From assembly GCA_010645155.1 (NCBI GenBank), contig JAAGOF010000220.1, forward strand, positions 547,505-611,504: DNA of 64,000 bases, in the 5' to 3' direction. Within the stretch, counting starts at the first letter, position 1. Every line of letters begins with the position of its first letter. The notes beneath the pieces were generated by a model. The model searched no databases and was not told the DNA's origin. It saw nothing but the letters and a program-made list of their open reading frames with translations. Below, one piece after another: positions 11,736 to 23,500 of the stretch. This DNA comes from Tigriopus japonicus. Taxonomy: Eukaryota > Arthropoda > Copepoda > Harpacticoida > Harpacticidae. A program made the position numbers and the translations under genes.

Positions 11736-12452
11736 TAGGGCTGACGATTTTCTCGAACATTTCAATTCTCGAGAATGAGAATTTCTCGAGAATTCGAGGA
11801 AAATTCTCGAGAATTCTCGAGAATTTGAGAAAAAGTGAAAATAGCGAGAAAAAGTGAAGATAGCGAAAAAAATGTACATTCAAAGCTTCCAAAGCACTTG
11901 AAATTGTTTTTTTTTTTTAAGTTTATACCAAAATCAATATGAACATGAGTGTGAAAAACAATGATTGGACCTCACGGACAATAATCTCTGAAATTTCATT
12001 TCTGACAATTCAGAAACGTTCTTCTGACATTGTTAAAACTTCGGACATTTTCGCATTTTTGGTCAGCTGTAATTTTCAAACAGGGGTTTCTTGTACACAC
12101 CGCCACAGCCATTAGAATCTCGAAAAAAATCAGACACAGAATCTTGCCTCGAATCTGGACAGAGAAGATTTTGTTTGGGCTGGTTCACGAGTTATTTTCT
12201 TGTTCGAATGTACCATAAAGATGTTTATAAAGTTTCAAACATTGCTCATGGCTCCTATTGTTCTTTTACTTGAAAATTTGTTTTGAATGAAACAGTTTTG
12301 CCATCAATTCCAAAATATGACCTAGAGTAATCTAATAAAAAATTCTCGAAAATTCTCGAGAATTCGGAAAAATTCTCGAGAATTTTCGATCCTCGATTTT
12401 TTCGAGAAATTCTCGAAAATTCTCGAGCGAGAATTCTCGAGAATCAGCCCTA
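11736..12452. mobile_element. hAT-like MITE, 717 bp, 8-bp target duplication
   Basis: Begins TAGGGCTGA and ends TCAGCCCTA. It is flanked by perfect 8-bp direct repeats ATTTAGAG (11728-11735 and 12453-12460). Both ends are packed with CTCGAGAATT-type palindromes. The LINE reading resumes directly after the second duplication. Eight-base duplications with TAG..CTA ends are typical of hAT elements. No transposase is encoded. Confidence 0.88.
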
Positions 12453-13027
12453 ATTTAGAGTGGGCAACATGGGTTTAGAAATGGAAGATCCTGCGTTACT
12501 AACTTACTGGAACACTGAAGACTTAACTCGAACCATGAACAATGCTACCAATGACGAATGCTTGGACACGATTCACCTAGACATGGCGAAGGCCTTTGAC
12601 AAAGTGCCGCACAATGTCCTTATTCAAAGGCTTTCCGAAAGTGGCATTTGTGGACGTATTTTGAATTGGATACAATCGTGGTTATCTAATCGCAAGCAGA
12701 GAGCCAGCCGAAATGAGATAAGTACACCGTGGAAGGACGTTAATTCAGGAGTGCCTCAAGGCAATGTTTTAGGATCAATTTTGTTCTTAGTTTTCATCAA
12801 TAATATGGAGGTATCCATGGACACTACAATTCGATTATTTGCCAATGATGCGAAAGTGTCTCGCATTATACACGTCAGAGGTGATACTGATGCCCTGCAA
12901 CACGGCCTCGATAATATTCAGGAATGGGCCGCAAAGCAAGGAATGACTTTCAACATTTCCAAATGTGTTCTCCAAAGACTTGGAAAGTCTTCGTTACCCT
13001 GTCTCTACAAAATGGAGGGTGTGATAA

Positions 13028-13236
13028 GTAGCCCGAATGTTAGGTGCACTAATTCAAATGGCTCAAGTATACCAAAGTAGAGTATCAATAACGGTGCTCC
13101 AGTATAGTCTCTGTACATCAGCTGCCTTTCAAACGCAGCTTATGTACAGAGACCACGTATACTCAAGCTGCGTTATTTATACTCTACTTTGGTATACTTG
13201 AGCCATTTGAATTAGTGCACCTAACATTCGGGCTAC
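13028..13236. repeat. 209-bp near-perfect hairpin inserted in the LINE
   Basis: The first 58 bases (from GTAGCCCGAATGTTAGGTGC) are exactly the reverse complement of the last 58, and the inner part (around CTCTGTACAT) is also inverted with small mismatches. The LINE reading flanks it on both sides, so it looks like an inserted foldback element. An inverted-duplication artefact is the other possibility. Confidence 0.85.
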
Positions 13237-13316
13237 TATCCCAAGTGCACGTGCACAAGGACCTGGGAGTCTTGCTTGATGACAAGTTGACCTTCTCTGA
13301 CCTTGTGTGAATCCTT

Positions 13317-14535
13317 GGAATATGGGAATCGAGAAATCGAGGGGTTAGAAAATCTTGCCCTGCTCGAGCTCGAGGTTTCCTCCATTGGGGAAAAACTGGA
13401 TAACCTGTAAAATGTTTTATTTCTTATCAAAAGAAATTTGAATGAACCTTTTTGTTCAATTTCCAGGATTTTTGTGGAAATTAGGAGATACCCGTAAGTC
13501 TAAAATTCATCTAACAGCACTTGCGTTATTTTTATACATAATCAAAATTCGTGTCAAATTGAAGAATGACATGCAATGAAAAGGGAAAATAAAAAACATC
13601 TGCCTGTTCCAGAATGATTTTTTATTTGATTTGACCCTCAGCAGCACAGGCTCCTTTCAGTCATTTAAACAGTATAAAGGTAACTTATGTTTAACATAAA
13701 TGTCCTGAAAAGGATTTAACCTAATTTTTTTTAAATAAAAGAAAACAGTGGAAGTGGAAGAGGCTTTTACAAATTTAGAGTTGATAAAAGCTTTACATTA
13801 TTGGTGGTCATTCTATTTTTACGGTCCTTTAACGAACAGTTGACGGGGAGGTCACCGTTCTAACACAGTTGCAAAATACTTCAGCGTTAATATATTAGCT
13901 CATATGTTTTGTCTGCACCAAGGCATGCTGCAAGCATGCTTCAATTATTGACTTCAAGCGTATTATAAGCTTTCTAGAGCATTTCGTTCCAAATTTTGGA
14001 TTAAACATCTAATAAGTAGGAGCTGACATTCATACGGCGTCTTTTTTAAAGCCTGAAAACGTTTAAAAGACGCAGAAAGGATAGAAGTCCATTGAGGAAG
14101 TATGCTTCAAAGCATGGATCTCCAAACACAAAACATATGACCTATTGTTTGTTTATTATTTTGTTTTACTCTGGAAAAACAGTTTGACATTTTATTAAAT
14201 ATTTGAAAATTTTAATCGCAGGACTTCCTACGTAGGTGAAAAAAATGTAATTGCAATTACGCAATTGTAATTTCAATTACAACACAGGTGTGTGCTGGGC
14301 ATGCAACATAAATTTGAATCATAAAGCTCAGAGGTTGCACACACACATTTTCCATTTTACTGGTTCCACTCTGGTTATTTCTAAACTTCTACTCTTGACC
14401 AAATGAAGACGAATGGACAATATCACACTTAAGTTTAACTTGTGCAATGCGCAATATATCAATCGCTTCACTCGTTAATGACCATTTCATGTTTTGTGAA
14501 ATAGTTAAAGAGCTAAAAAAGCATACTCTATCATA
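13317..14535. other. No gene seen
   Basis: AT-rich sequence. The only structure noticed is a short run of alternating GTAATT/CAATTAC blocks at 14248-14282, similar in composition to the 31-bp minisatellite at 38.9-39.25 kb. Confidence 0.3.
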
Positions 14536-14542
14536 TATCACC

Positions 14543-14981
14543 TAAGAAGCACTGAATTTCTGGAGTGGGAGGCTAACGGTGAGAATTATGATTTCCAGAA
14601 GGATTACTTCTGCCAACGAGACCTGGCTTGTATTCAGTAGACTGTTTGTTTCAAATTTCTGCTCATTCAAATGGCGGAGTGAAAAGTTATGCCTTCTCAA
14701 ACTTATGTACTGAAGAGAGCATAGAATGAATGGAATCGCCCTTTTGTAGTAAAGCAGTAACCAGAAAAGGGCTAGTTCATTCATTCTCGATAGGATTTGC
14801 ACTGAACTTTGAGTGAGCATAACTTTTGACTCCGACGTTCGATTGAGCTGAAAATTGAAATACGTATACTTGTCAACATGGGCAAGGTCTCATTTGCAGA
14901 AGAACGCAATTGAAATGATCCTACTGTAAATCATTATTCCTCTCATTAGCCTCCCAGTCCAGAGAAATTCAGTGGTTCTTG
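14543..14981. mobile_element. Foldback element copy 1 (439 bp)
   Basis: Ends AAGAAGCACTGAATTTCTGG and, inverted, CAAGAACCACTGAATTTC. The two halves are imperfect reverse complements with a short centre around CGCCCTTTTG. Flanks TATCACC (14536-14542) and TATCACA (14982-14988) form a 7-bp target duplication with one mismatch. Copies 2 and 3 are at 37978 and 52820. No coding capacity is seen. Confidence 0.85.
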
Positions 14982-14988
14982 TATCACA

Positions 14989-15800
14989 CAAAACCTGATC
15001 CTCCAAATCCATTTAATGAGCTCCTAGAATCAGGAAAACCCCAATATTTTGGCTAAATGTCAAGGCGTGTCAAATATGGTATCCGCTCGTATGATTGAAA
15101 GCATTTGAAAGGGTCCTTGAGGGATACAAGGTTGCCTTAGAGCGGCCAATCCTAACAAATTAACGAACCAACTATCTTATTGTGTTGTCACAAAAGGACT
15201 TGGAGGGAAACCATTCCCTTGTATTGGTTACAAGAAGTAAGAGAAATCAGCTAAAAAACGTCCATGATCGCTCTTTAGCCCACCCACAAATATATTGATT
15301 GCCTGTTGATTTCAGGCGCTCCACATTTTCCTTTTTTTTATTTTAATGCTCCCTTCAACTCGCCATTTATTTAATGATAGAACACACGACGTTCACATAT
15401 TCTCTTTTACTTGCCCTGTAACTGATGAGTAGGGCCCGGAAATATTTTTTTTAATATAAAATATTTCAAAAATATTTCTCCACTTTTCCTCAATTTTTTA
15501 AATATCTTGGCTGTTTAACGGAAAAAAGATATTTTTACGAATATTTGTGTCAAAAAAAATATTTCGAGCAAAATTGAGGAAAATAACTGATGACCAATGC
15601 TCAAAAGAGCCTTCCCAAAATGAACCCAAAATACAAAAATCTGTGCAAAATGGCATTTGTACTAAGATTAGACATTCGCAAACAAAACTACTGTCATATA
15701 CGAAAAAATGCGCCATCTATTGCGGCAAATTGAAAATTGTATTGTTTAAATCACCTACTGATGAGCATTTACAGTAATAAACATGTAAATATAACAAATA
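14989..15800. other. No gene seen
   Basis: AT-rich. The stretch 15430-15560 is dominated by ATATTT/AAATAT runs and is weakly self-complementary. Open frames here show no domain. Confidence 0.3.
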
Positions 15801-15817
15801 TGGCAAAAAAATTAGCA

Positions 15818-15998
15818 TTTCAGGCAGGATTGGACAAATTGTTTAATACTATTCTTGATCAATTCTGATTGAAGGGTTGTGTAGATCTGCAAACAGTTAC
15901 TAGTTGGTAGATCAAATATCATACCAAGGTTTATTTTATGCAGTAACATTAAATGATTAACTTTGTACACAGGGAATCCCATTCTTTGCAGCTATTTC
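15818..15998 (+). mobile_element. 3' end fragment of the hairpin-tailed LINE family
   Basis: CAGGCAGGATTGGACAAATT, a GTAGATCTGC segment and GGGAATCCCATTCTTTGCAG match the C-terminal coding and tail part of the LINE copy at 53683-54529. It is 5'-truncated and diverged. Confidence 0.65.
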
Positions 15999-16091
15999 AG
16001 CTGTCACTTTTGAATCCGTCTGTACTTCTAAGTTTCCTTTCCCAACTAATTTCCTTTCTAAAATGATTTGTTGAAGCTACTAAACGTGTAA

Positions 16092-16601
16092 GTGGTTGGA
16101 CGGACATTGGTAAAAATCTTCCTCCAAAAAACGTTCGGGAAAAATAATGAAAAAACTAATAAAATAATAAATTTCAATGCTGTATTTTTTCCAATTTTTC
16201 CTAACCCAAGGAACAGGCGTAAATGTCAGTTATTATTTTATTGGTTAAAACAATTTGCCCCACACCGGACATCAAAAATTAACCTTGGCCCCGGATACGC
16301 GGGAATTCGTTTCACTCTTTTTGACACCTTCCCTGAACCTCCAATTTTGGATTTTATCCCTTTGATTCCCTCCAGCTTTTGGAGAAGCCGTATTATTTCG
16401 AACATTCCAACTAACCCTAACCAACGAAGGCGCATCTTCAAAGAAATTTTTGACACGGATCACTATCTGACATGCACAAAAACAGAGTTCCATCCCAGTT
16501 CATCAGATACCTGTATCTGTTCGATCTGTGGAGATCACCATCACTCTTATCACATGACGTATTTCTGTAGCCGTAATGACGAAAATAATTTGTCGCAATA
16601 A
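16092..16601 (+). CDS. Unrecognised 169-codon ORF with a Cys/His cluster
   Basis: An open frame rich in Asn, Lys and Phe. Its C-terminal part has a cluster (CICSICGDHHHSYHMTYFC) spaced like a C-x2-C ... H-x4-C zinc-binding motif, of the kind that closes some retrotransposon ORFs. Nothing else is recognisable and there is no second copy in the window. It may be a fragment of a mobile element or chance. Confidence 0.25.
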   Translation: MVGRTLVKIFLQKTFGKNNEKTNKIINFNAVFFPIFPNPRNRRKCQLLFYWLKQFAPHRTSKINLGPGYAGIRFTLFDTFPEPPILDFIPLIPSSFWRSRIISNIPTNPNQRRRIFKEIFDTDHYLTCTKTEFHPSSSDTCICSICGDHHHSYHMTYFCSRNDENNLSQ

Positions 16602-17511
16602 ATTATCCAAGATATTTACTGCTCGGGACATGGCCCATCAGACGTCTTGAAGATACTAGCTGGTATGTTTAGCGTGCAACAAGGTGTGCTTGTAGCATTG
16701 ACTTCAAGTTAACTTCAAGTCAACCTTCTCACTATTTGACCTAAAGGCTGGTCTACACGTGAAACAAAACGGCAAATATTTGGTCAAATCCAAGACAAAA
16801 TTAGCTTGATCGCAAATATTATTTTGTGTTTGTCAAATATTTCTGACTTTGAATATGTTGAAAAATTATTTGTCCTTAAGCTAACTTTTTCTCGTCGACA
16901 ATCGAAATACACATCGATGCATGCAGGGTGTCCAATCTCGAAACGATTATTGTGAAGTAAAAAGTTTCAAATTAACGGATTGAAGGACAAAACAATATTC
17001 CTCTAACTTTTGGCATCAAGATCACTAAAATTGAACTTCATTTGTGAAAGATTGCAAGGATCCACGGAAATGGACGACATCAAAAGTCATCGATAATCAG
17101 TTGGTAGTGTTATAGACTCGTCACGTCTCAAAAGCGTCAACTGACAGGTTCGGAGGAGTTTACAAGGTAGCAACGTTGCCAAATGGCAGTTATGACTGCC
17201 AATGTTCACCAAAACAATTCGACAAAACCAAATGCCAGTGGAAAGTAGAGGTCATAAAATGGTTGCGGGGACAAGAAAATGACTGAAAATGACAGTAGAT
17301 ATTGTCAAGGTCCATAGCGTGGCGTTATGCCTAAGACTTTCCATCCAAACTAAATGAAACTGAAGGAAAGAAAAAAGTCTTGGGCAGAAAGCAAGATTGA
17401 GTAAAAAATGTCGTTAAAACGTACGTGACAATATGTGGCAGTATACAATTCACTTTCTAAATTACGGGACTCAGCTAAAGGTGACTGGTTTTCATACAGT
17501 ATTTGGCAATA

Positions 17512-18904
17512 TCGTTCGTTTGGCTCACTCCCCACTACATAAGAAAAGTCGACGTATTTCATGTGACTTGCTAATTGATTTCCGCCTTCGCTCAACGTTG
17601 CTCATTGTTGTGCGAGCTTGAAATTGAAATTGAACGCGAAAAAAGCCGATCAAAAGCAGTTGACTCTCACAACACGGGCGGTATTGAAGGCCAAGAAAAA
17701 GACAACAGGGCAGTAATGAAGGCCAAAAAAGAGCAGCCGCGGGCACTCTTGAAGGTCGGAAAATCGTATCGGGCAATAATGAAGGTCGGAAAAAGGCGAC
17801 GCGCAGTCTCGAATTCTGATTCCGAAGAAAGCAAGACGAGAATGACGACGTTCACAAACCGGTTTATGAGCTGAGTCAACCACAAGAGCAAAACTTGAAA
17901 ATACGTTGCCGTCTCAATTTTTACGAAGTATTCAAGAGTTAAACAAAATCATCCTACAGCAACACTTCTTGCACAATCTATAGTGACTCAAAACATTCTT
18001 AACTTTCAAACTATGAAATTGAACCAATCTGTTCTGTAATTCTAATTGGGATTTTTAAGCAAGATTCCTAACCAAAATTTGGAAGTACGAGTTAAATTGA
18101 AAATCTAAAAAGGAGACTTTGTGCACTTCCAAAGACCTGACACTTGCCAAATACTTTTTTTTGGTCTTGAAAGAACATTTCAGAATGTTGAAAATCAAAA
18201 GTCTTATTTTCAAAAACTTAATATTACAAGGTACGTACTCCTTACATTGTATTTGTTTGATTTGTAAGTTGGTTTCAAATCCGTGTAGAAAAGCTGATTC
18301 ATCCATCCGATGCAAACATCATTCTTGCCTCTAAATTGAAAAATCGAAATATGCGCAAATTGATTTCTCTCGATCACATCAATATGACCAAGCACTCGTC
18401 ATTTATCATAAAATTGTTCGATTTAACATTTACTTTAAAAAATGTTTATTAATAGTTGTACAGACATCTTTCATGTGTCGTGAAACCCTGATCTAATTGC
18501 TTCACAACATTTGAAATTGAAGTATGATAATGTCCTAATGATCCATGTGCCCCCGTGTTTTTAATCCATTGCAAAACAATCAAAATCTTTTGAGTAATCT
18601 TTCTTGCCAGCTCCCTTCCCAAATGCCGCTTTGTTCAAGAGCCGGCTAGACTGCCCTTGATTTAAACCAAATAGTCACTTACCTGATACAGTTGCTTGTG
18701 CTTTCAAAAACTATTAATCTCACACGAAAACCTGAACAGTCCATCCCCCGCTCACACAGACGTTGCTTCAAGACTGACAATCAGCTAACCAGTAACAAAT
18801 AACATGTACCAGTGTGACGATTACAGTGCATTTTAAGGGGACCAACCCATTTATTGATAGTCCTTTAAGTCTACATGAGTGAGCCAAACGAACGATATTG
18901 TCAA
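17512..18904. mobile_element. Nested insertion with inverted ends inside TIR element 1
   Basis: The sequence CAATATCGTTCGTTTGGCTC at the left (about 17506-17525) recurs inverted at about 18883-18902. The related element at 46.2-50.8 kb lacks this segment, running directly from the TATTTGGCA side to the GTGCCAGTTTGAAAC side. Inside, 17685-17805 has four imperfect repeats of 30-33 bp built on GGGCAGTAATGAAGG. No transposase was recognised. Confidence 0.5.
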
Positions 18905-19084
18905 TACCCCGAGTTTGAGAACGTCGAATTCAAGATCTAAGTGAAGACGGCTTCCGCTCTCGAGCTCGTCTTTCGGGTGACCAGTTCTCGGGCTAAAGCC
19001 CTCGAACTGGTCACCCTTCAGACGAGCTCTTGAGCGGGCCGTCTTCACTTAGATCTTGAATTCGACGTTCTCAAACTCGGGGTA
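18905..19084. repeat. 180-bp hairpin with a 46-bp perfect outer stem
   Basis: The outer 46 bases (TACCCCGAGTTTGAGAACGT ... AGACGG) are repeated exactly as reverse complement at the right end. The inner arms pair with a few mismatches around a loop near CTCGGGCTAAAGCCCTCG. It lies directly beside the nested insertion in TIR element 1. Confidence 0.85.
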
Positions 19085-19258
19085 TTCACTCAAGTGCCAG
19101 TTCGAAACAATTTGAAAAATGGGCAACACTTTGGCCAAGGGGAAAAATATTTGACAAACTGCACGCTCTCGTGTAGAACCAACAGAAAGGAAACACCAAA
19201 CATTTTCGGAATATTTGACAAATAATCTAGCCAAAATGTTTCATGTGTAGACCAGCCT

Positions 19259-19911
19259 TAAACGTAAGGTTTGATCAACGAGAAGCATGACTGGAAGCTT
19301 GCAAAGAGGGAAGTTCTCCGGCGTCGTTGAAGCATTCCCATTCGAACACTTCAACGCCGATCGAACCAACTCCAAGCGAACTTCCCTTCAGTGTTTCTTC
19401 GAATTCGCTGTCAAAAATTGCCCACCTCCTGACCTGTACTTGAGCGCGGAGTTAAAAAAGGGTGCGAGGAAGAGACAAAAGGAGAAATGTGGGGTAGCTG
19501 AAATCAGGAGGTGACGGCTTTGAAAGTGTTCGAGCAAACGATCATCGATGTTCGGGAATTTCAAGATCGAAACGGACCGTCACATTCCAGAAAAGCCAAA
19601 TCAATGGAGAAAACCAGGCAAGCACACTCTGAAGTAAACTTGCAAGTCAACTATCGAGCTTTGCCATCATAGCATACGAGCTACTTACATTACGTACTCA
19701 GAAGCAAGTTTTCAAAGAGTTTGTTGATAGTGAAGAGTTCAACTCGAGCTGAACATAAGAAGTGTGATAAAAGAACCTTGTGGTTTCTGATTGCATGAAC
19801 AAATTGATCAAAACCTCATTCTAACACCTTTACAAAGCCAGAACAAAACAAGATATTTGTGACTGGACCAACAGGCAGGCCATCAAGAAGGCTTCGGGAT
19901 TCTTATCATTG
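19259..19911. other. No gene seen
   Basis: Moderate G+C. An open frame at 19287-19514 has no recognisable domain, no good exon context and no copy elsewhere in the window. Confidence 0.3.
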
Positions 19912-19919
19912 GTTAGAGC

Positions 19920-20247
19920 TAGTGATGGAACGAAAGGGCTCATAACCGAAACCGAAAGTTTCGGCCGAAAGAGGGCTTAACCGAAACCGAAACCGAAAGC
20001 AGCTGACCACAAAATTGTATAAATGCAAAATCCACCATAAAAATTAAATTGCTCATGTGTTCGATGTTGAGTAGTCGCAAATTTTGAAAGATCGGGAAAC
20101 TTGAATTTCAGAGGTTCTTGGACGAAAATTTTTTCGATTTTATTGTCAAAGTCCATCCTTTATAGTGCATGTCTGCTTTCGGTTTCGGTAGGCGAAACCG
20201 AAACCGAAACCGAAATTTCGGCCGAAAGCGCTTTCGGTCCATCACTA
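19920..20247. mobile_element. hAT-like MITE family 1, copy 1 (328 bp)
   Basis: Begins TAGTGATGGAACGAAAGGGC and ends with the inverse (CTTTCGGTCCATCACTA), with perfect 8-bp target duplications GTTAGAGC at 19912-19919 and 20248-20255. The ends carry repeated CCGAAA motifs (CGAAACCGAAACCGAAA). A second copy in the opposite sense is at 60560-60893. Fragments near 3.9-4.6, 29.0 and 51.7 kb may belong to the same family. It is non-coding. Confidence 0.9.
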
Positions 20248-20449
20248 GTTAGAGCAACCAAACACCCCATAGACTTGTGAATTGAGGGTAACATACTAGT
20301 TAGCCATAGTTTGAATTTGCTCATCCCACCCTGTACTTCAAGCTTTCTCTCTTTGATACCAAATGAGGAAAGTTGAACCGCCCAAAGATTAACTTGAACT
20401 TGGCTAGTTGTTGCGAAAGCAAAAAGCGTATGATGTGCACCATTTACAC

Positions 20450-20466
20450 CTTAAATATATATAATA
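20450..20466 (+). promoter_or_regulatory. TATA-like element before gene B
   Basis: A run AAATATATATAATAATAG lies about 60 bases before the gene B ATG, where a core promoter is expected. Composition is AT-rich throughout, so chance is possible. Confidence 0.35.
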
Positions 20467-20524
20467 ATAGATAATCGAGATTTCTTTGCCTTTGGACAAG
20501 TACATTAGTTCTCATTGTTTGATC

Positions 20525-23500
20525 ATGACGATTGGATTCGGTTTGGAAATCGCCGGAAATCTTCACGCATTACTCATTGTTATGGCATTTGCTGGCTTTT
20601 CCTGTGCAGGTGAACCTAATAAAAAATGTTTTGAAGTCTTTCGTAAGTATAATTTCCATTCATACTTCCAAGACTGGTCGAAAAAATTAAACCTCTAGAT
20701 TTGCAACAATGTTGGTGATCAAGAACATTTTCTTTCGCACAAATTTGTGAGTTAACTATTTTTTTCATGTTATATATGGTAAAACACTTTTCATTTTATG
20801 CATAAGGATTTGCAACTACGTAGGTTTGAAAATGACATTGGGCCATTAACGAGAATTTATTCTTTTAAATCGTTTTGGATTCATTAAAGTACGGTCAAGC
20901 TCAAATATAAAAATGTTGCGCGTCGACAGCTACACTTTTATTATGTCAAAAAATATTTACCAAAGAGTCTTTTAATTGACTTTTCTTTGGCCATTTCAAA
21001 ACTCAATTCAATTGGAAGAATATTATTGTTAAGATTTTTGATCAATTATCATATTATACATCTCATTGCTCAGGACATTCCCATTGTTTGACAAAGGGAA
21101 TCAGTTATTAGAATCATCACGTATTTGTGGAGTATAATTCATGAATAGAAATATGTCATTAGCTTAATCCCGGCATGTGAGCATGTGTCATTTGACTCGG
21201 TGGACAAGACCGTTTTGAGAGAAGCAAGAAATCTGTGGATTATTCGAAATATGATCCAACCACCACCACCATGTCAAAAATTTACAATGAGTCTTGCAAA
21301 AAAACATATTTGTTCGGACTTCTTTGAATAACAATATGAAGCAAAAAGATTATTTTCAAAAAAACAATATCATTTCACATTTCACAAAGTCTCGAACATG
21401 ATTGAAGTTTTGAGAGTTAGATTTATTTGGAGGGCTCTAGATTTATTGATGGCGAGAGCCCAAAAAGAAAAACAAGTTCCAATTCCAGTTTCAAAAAAGC
21501 TTTTCCCCACTTTTTTGGTTTGGTTGTGGGCTTTTTACTACCGCGCAAGGAATGCCATTCCCTATAATTAAATATATCATAAATATGATAATTCAAACAA
21601 TGACTATTCATACGAATGTTGGTCTACCAATGAGTTACTGTTGGCACATCTGTACAACCCTTGAATAGTAGGTTGATCAGGAATAATATTTAAAAAAATA
21701 TTTCATCCTGCTTTAAATGTTGTTAGAAGATCAGCTCCTACATATTCCCGACGAAGACTAATGGGTAACAAATTGAACAATGAAGGAGCCCGATAAAGAA
21801 GAGAGGAGGAGGAAAGTAAATTCAATTCATGTATCAATTCATTTTAGTCACTGGAATAATTACTTAGACTAACACAACTTTGACAAACTTTTTTACGTTT
21901 TGAGGCTCACTTGCATTTTTTGCTCTCCTTTCCAAAAATAAAGCTTCCCTATTTTTTTCTTGAACAAAATGGCCAAGAGGCAAGTACGTTTTTTAAGACT
22001 CACTCGTTTTCATCAAAATCACAATATTGTTTATTGTTTATTGTTGAATGCCACTCAAAAACACAGTGTGTACCAGAGAGTATAGGCTATAAAGGAGAGA
22101 AAAAAAGGGAGACAATCTCACAAATCAAGATACACGTGAACAAACGTTGACAATAAAAAGATTAAAAATAGTAATATGTATATTTTTTCTTTTTAAAGAA
22201 TCAAGAGTCAAAATACATGAATAACACTTGCCCCCAAAATATTTAATCCCGTCCAGTTTTCAAAAAACTAAAACTGTTTTTAATTTAACCCTGAAGAAGC
22301 AGCCATCTTACTTCACACGGTGTGTTTTTGAGCTCAAAAGTCATTTTTAAATTCCAAAAACTTTTGACACCACTTTTGGCATGTGAATGCAATGCGCAAC
22401 ATCTATTTGAATTCGGTTAAATACTGTAGGTCACGACATTATTATGACACACTTAAAAACATTTTTTTAAATGCTTTGACTGAAGTCTTAAAAGTACTGA
22501 GAGCAGTATTTTTCTCGAATATTTTGGAAATCCATTTCGCAGATCTATTTTCAACGGCCTTTGTGATCAGCATGCTCGAAGGACCAAACAAGAGGGTCAT
22601 TACATCAATTTAAACAAACGGCTAAGTAGATTTCGACAATATTTTAGCTTGACACACCCATAAGACTACTTGAGAATTGAGTGGAAGAAAATGTTCAAAC
22701 AATTATCTTTATGCATGTTTTAAGTGACCTTATAACTTACTTTTGCCCGTGACCTAATTTATAGAATTCAAATTCATATGTAATATTGCATTAACACCTC
22801 AAAAGTGGTTTCAAAAGTATTTGGAATTTAAAAGTGACTTCTTGAGCTCAAATACACACTGTGTTCATTGATTACTTCTACAGTTCCAGGGTGCTCTATC
22901 AATGCAACAGACTTCCCAGGAAATGATATTGAAGTAAAGAGTAACATAACGAGCCATTTGGATTGCCAAATGCATTGTCAAGCCAATTCAGATTGTATTG
23001 CTGGTGTTTGGATGCAACCATGGCATTCCCAAAGAGCCTATGAGTGCCATTTGAAAGGAGCCATGCCTTTAAGCGTTAAAGCCCACCATGAGGCTGCAAT
23101 TGTCATGCCAAAATACTGTTTAGAACGTAAGTTAGCCCTCTGAAGCCGGTGAAGGTTTGTTCAACACTCTCATACAAAAAGACTTGCTTTCTTTCAGAGT
23201 TCAGACTGCCTGGAAATTACTACCAGTTTCAAAATAACCGATTCAAATTCTTAGACGAAAGAAAAAGTTACCCTGATGCCTCTCGTTTTTGCAAAAATCT
23301 GAAAGGAGGAAATCTGGTATCCTTGGAGACTCGAGACAAATATGTTTTTATACGGTCTGCTGTATTTCAGCTGAATATCTTTAACTCATCGACATTTACG
23401 GGCGATTATCAGATTGGTAAATACACTTCAGGTTTCTATGTTCGAAACATATTTAACATGTTTCAATTTCGATCTCTTAAAAAAGATGAATTGAGACAGG

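Larger units (their letters stand above)
10278..13316 (+). mobile_element. Degenerate LINE (CR1/Jockey-like), interrupted by three insertions
   Basis: Pieces of a LINE ORF2 appear in order. The end of the endonuclease is at 10278-10570 (FNHPNINW, GNVLDLVL, SDHCALEI). A linker follows, then RT at 11348-11735 (GPDGIPQRV, NYRPISLTS), more RT at 12460-13020 (DMAKAFDKVPHN, SGVPQGNVLGS, FANDAK), and the post-RT motif DLGVLLDDKLTFSDL at about 13261-13305. The catalytic FADD box has become FAND and several frame breaks exist, so the copy is dead. It is interrupted by a SINE (10909-11157), a hAT-like MITE (11736-12452) and a hairpin (13028-13236). Confidence 0.85.
16745..19258. mobile_element. TIR DNA element 1 (2.5 kb)
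   Basis: Begins AGGCTGGTCTACACGTGAAA and ends with the inverse (TTTCATGTGTAGACCAGCCT), with possible 3-bp TAA duplications at 16742-16744 and 19259-19261. About 0.75 kb at the left is clearly homologous, in opposite orientation, to the right part of the 46170-50779 element, and the two other ends also match. The middle (about 17510-19090) is foreign to element 2 and holds extra insertions. The superfamily is unresolved; 3-bp duplications would suit PIF/Harbinger or CACTA-type elements. Confidence 0.75.

Noticed and set aside
17575..17874. 99-codon basic ORF
   Set aside because: It arises from 30-33-bp internal repeats in a nested insertion; no domain or exon context.
22316..22863. Transib or RAG-like element
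   Set aside because: The CACRGTG end is suggestive, but the duplication is 4 bp and no transposase is present, so no firm assignment was made.
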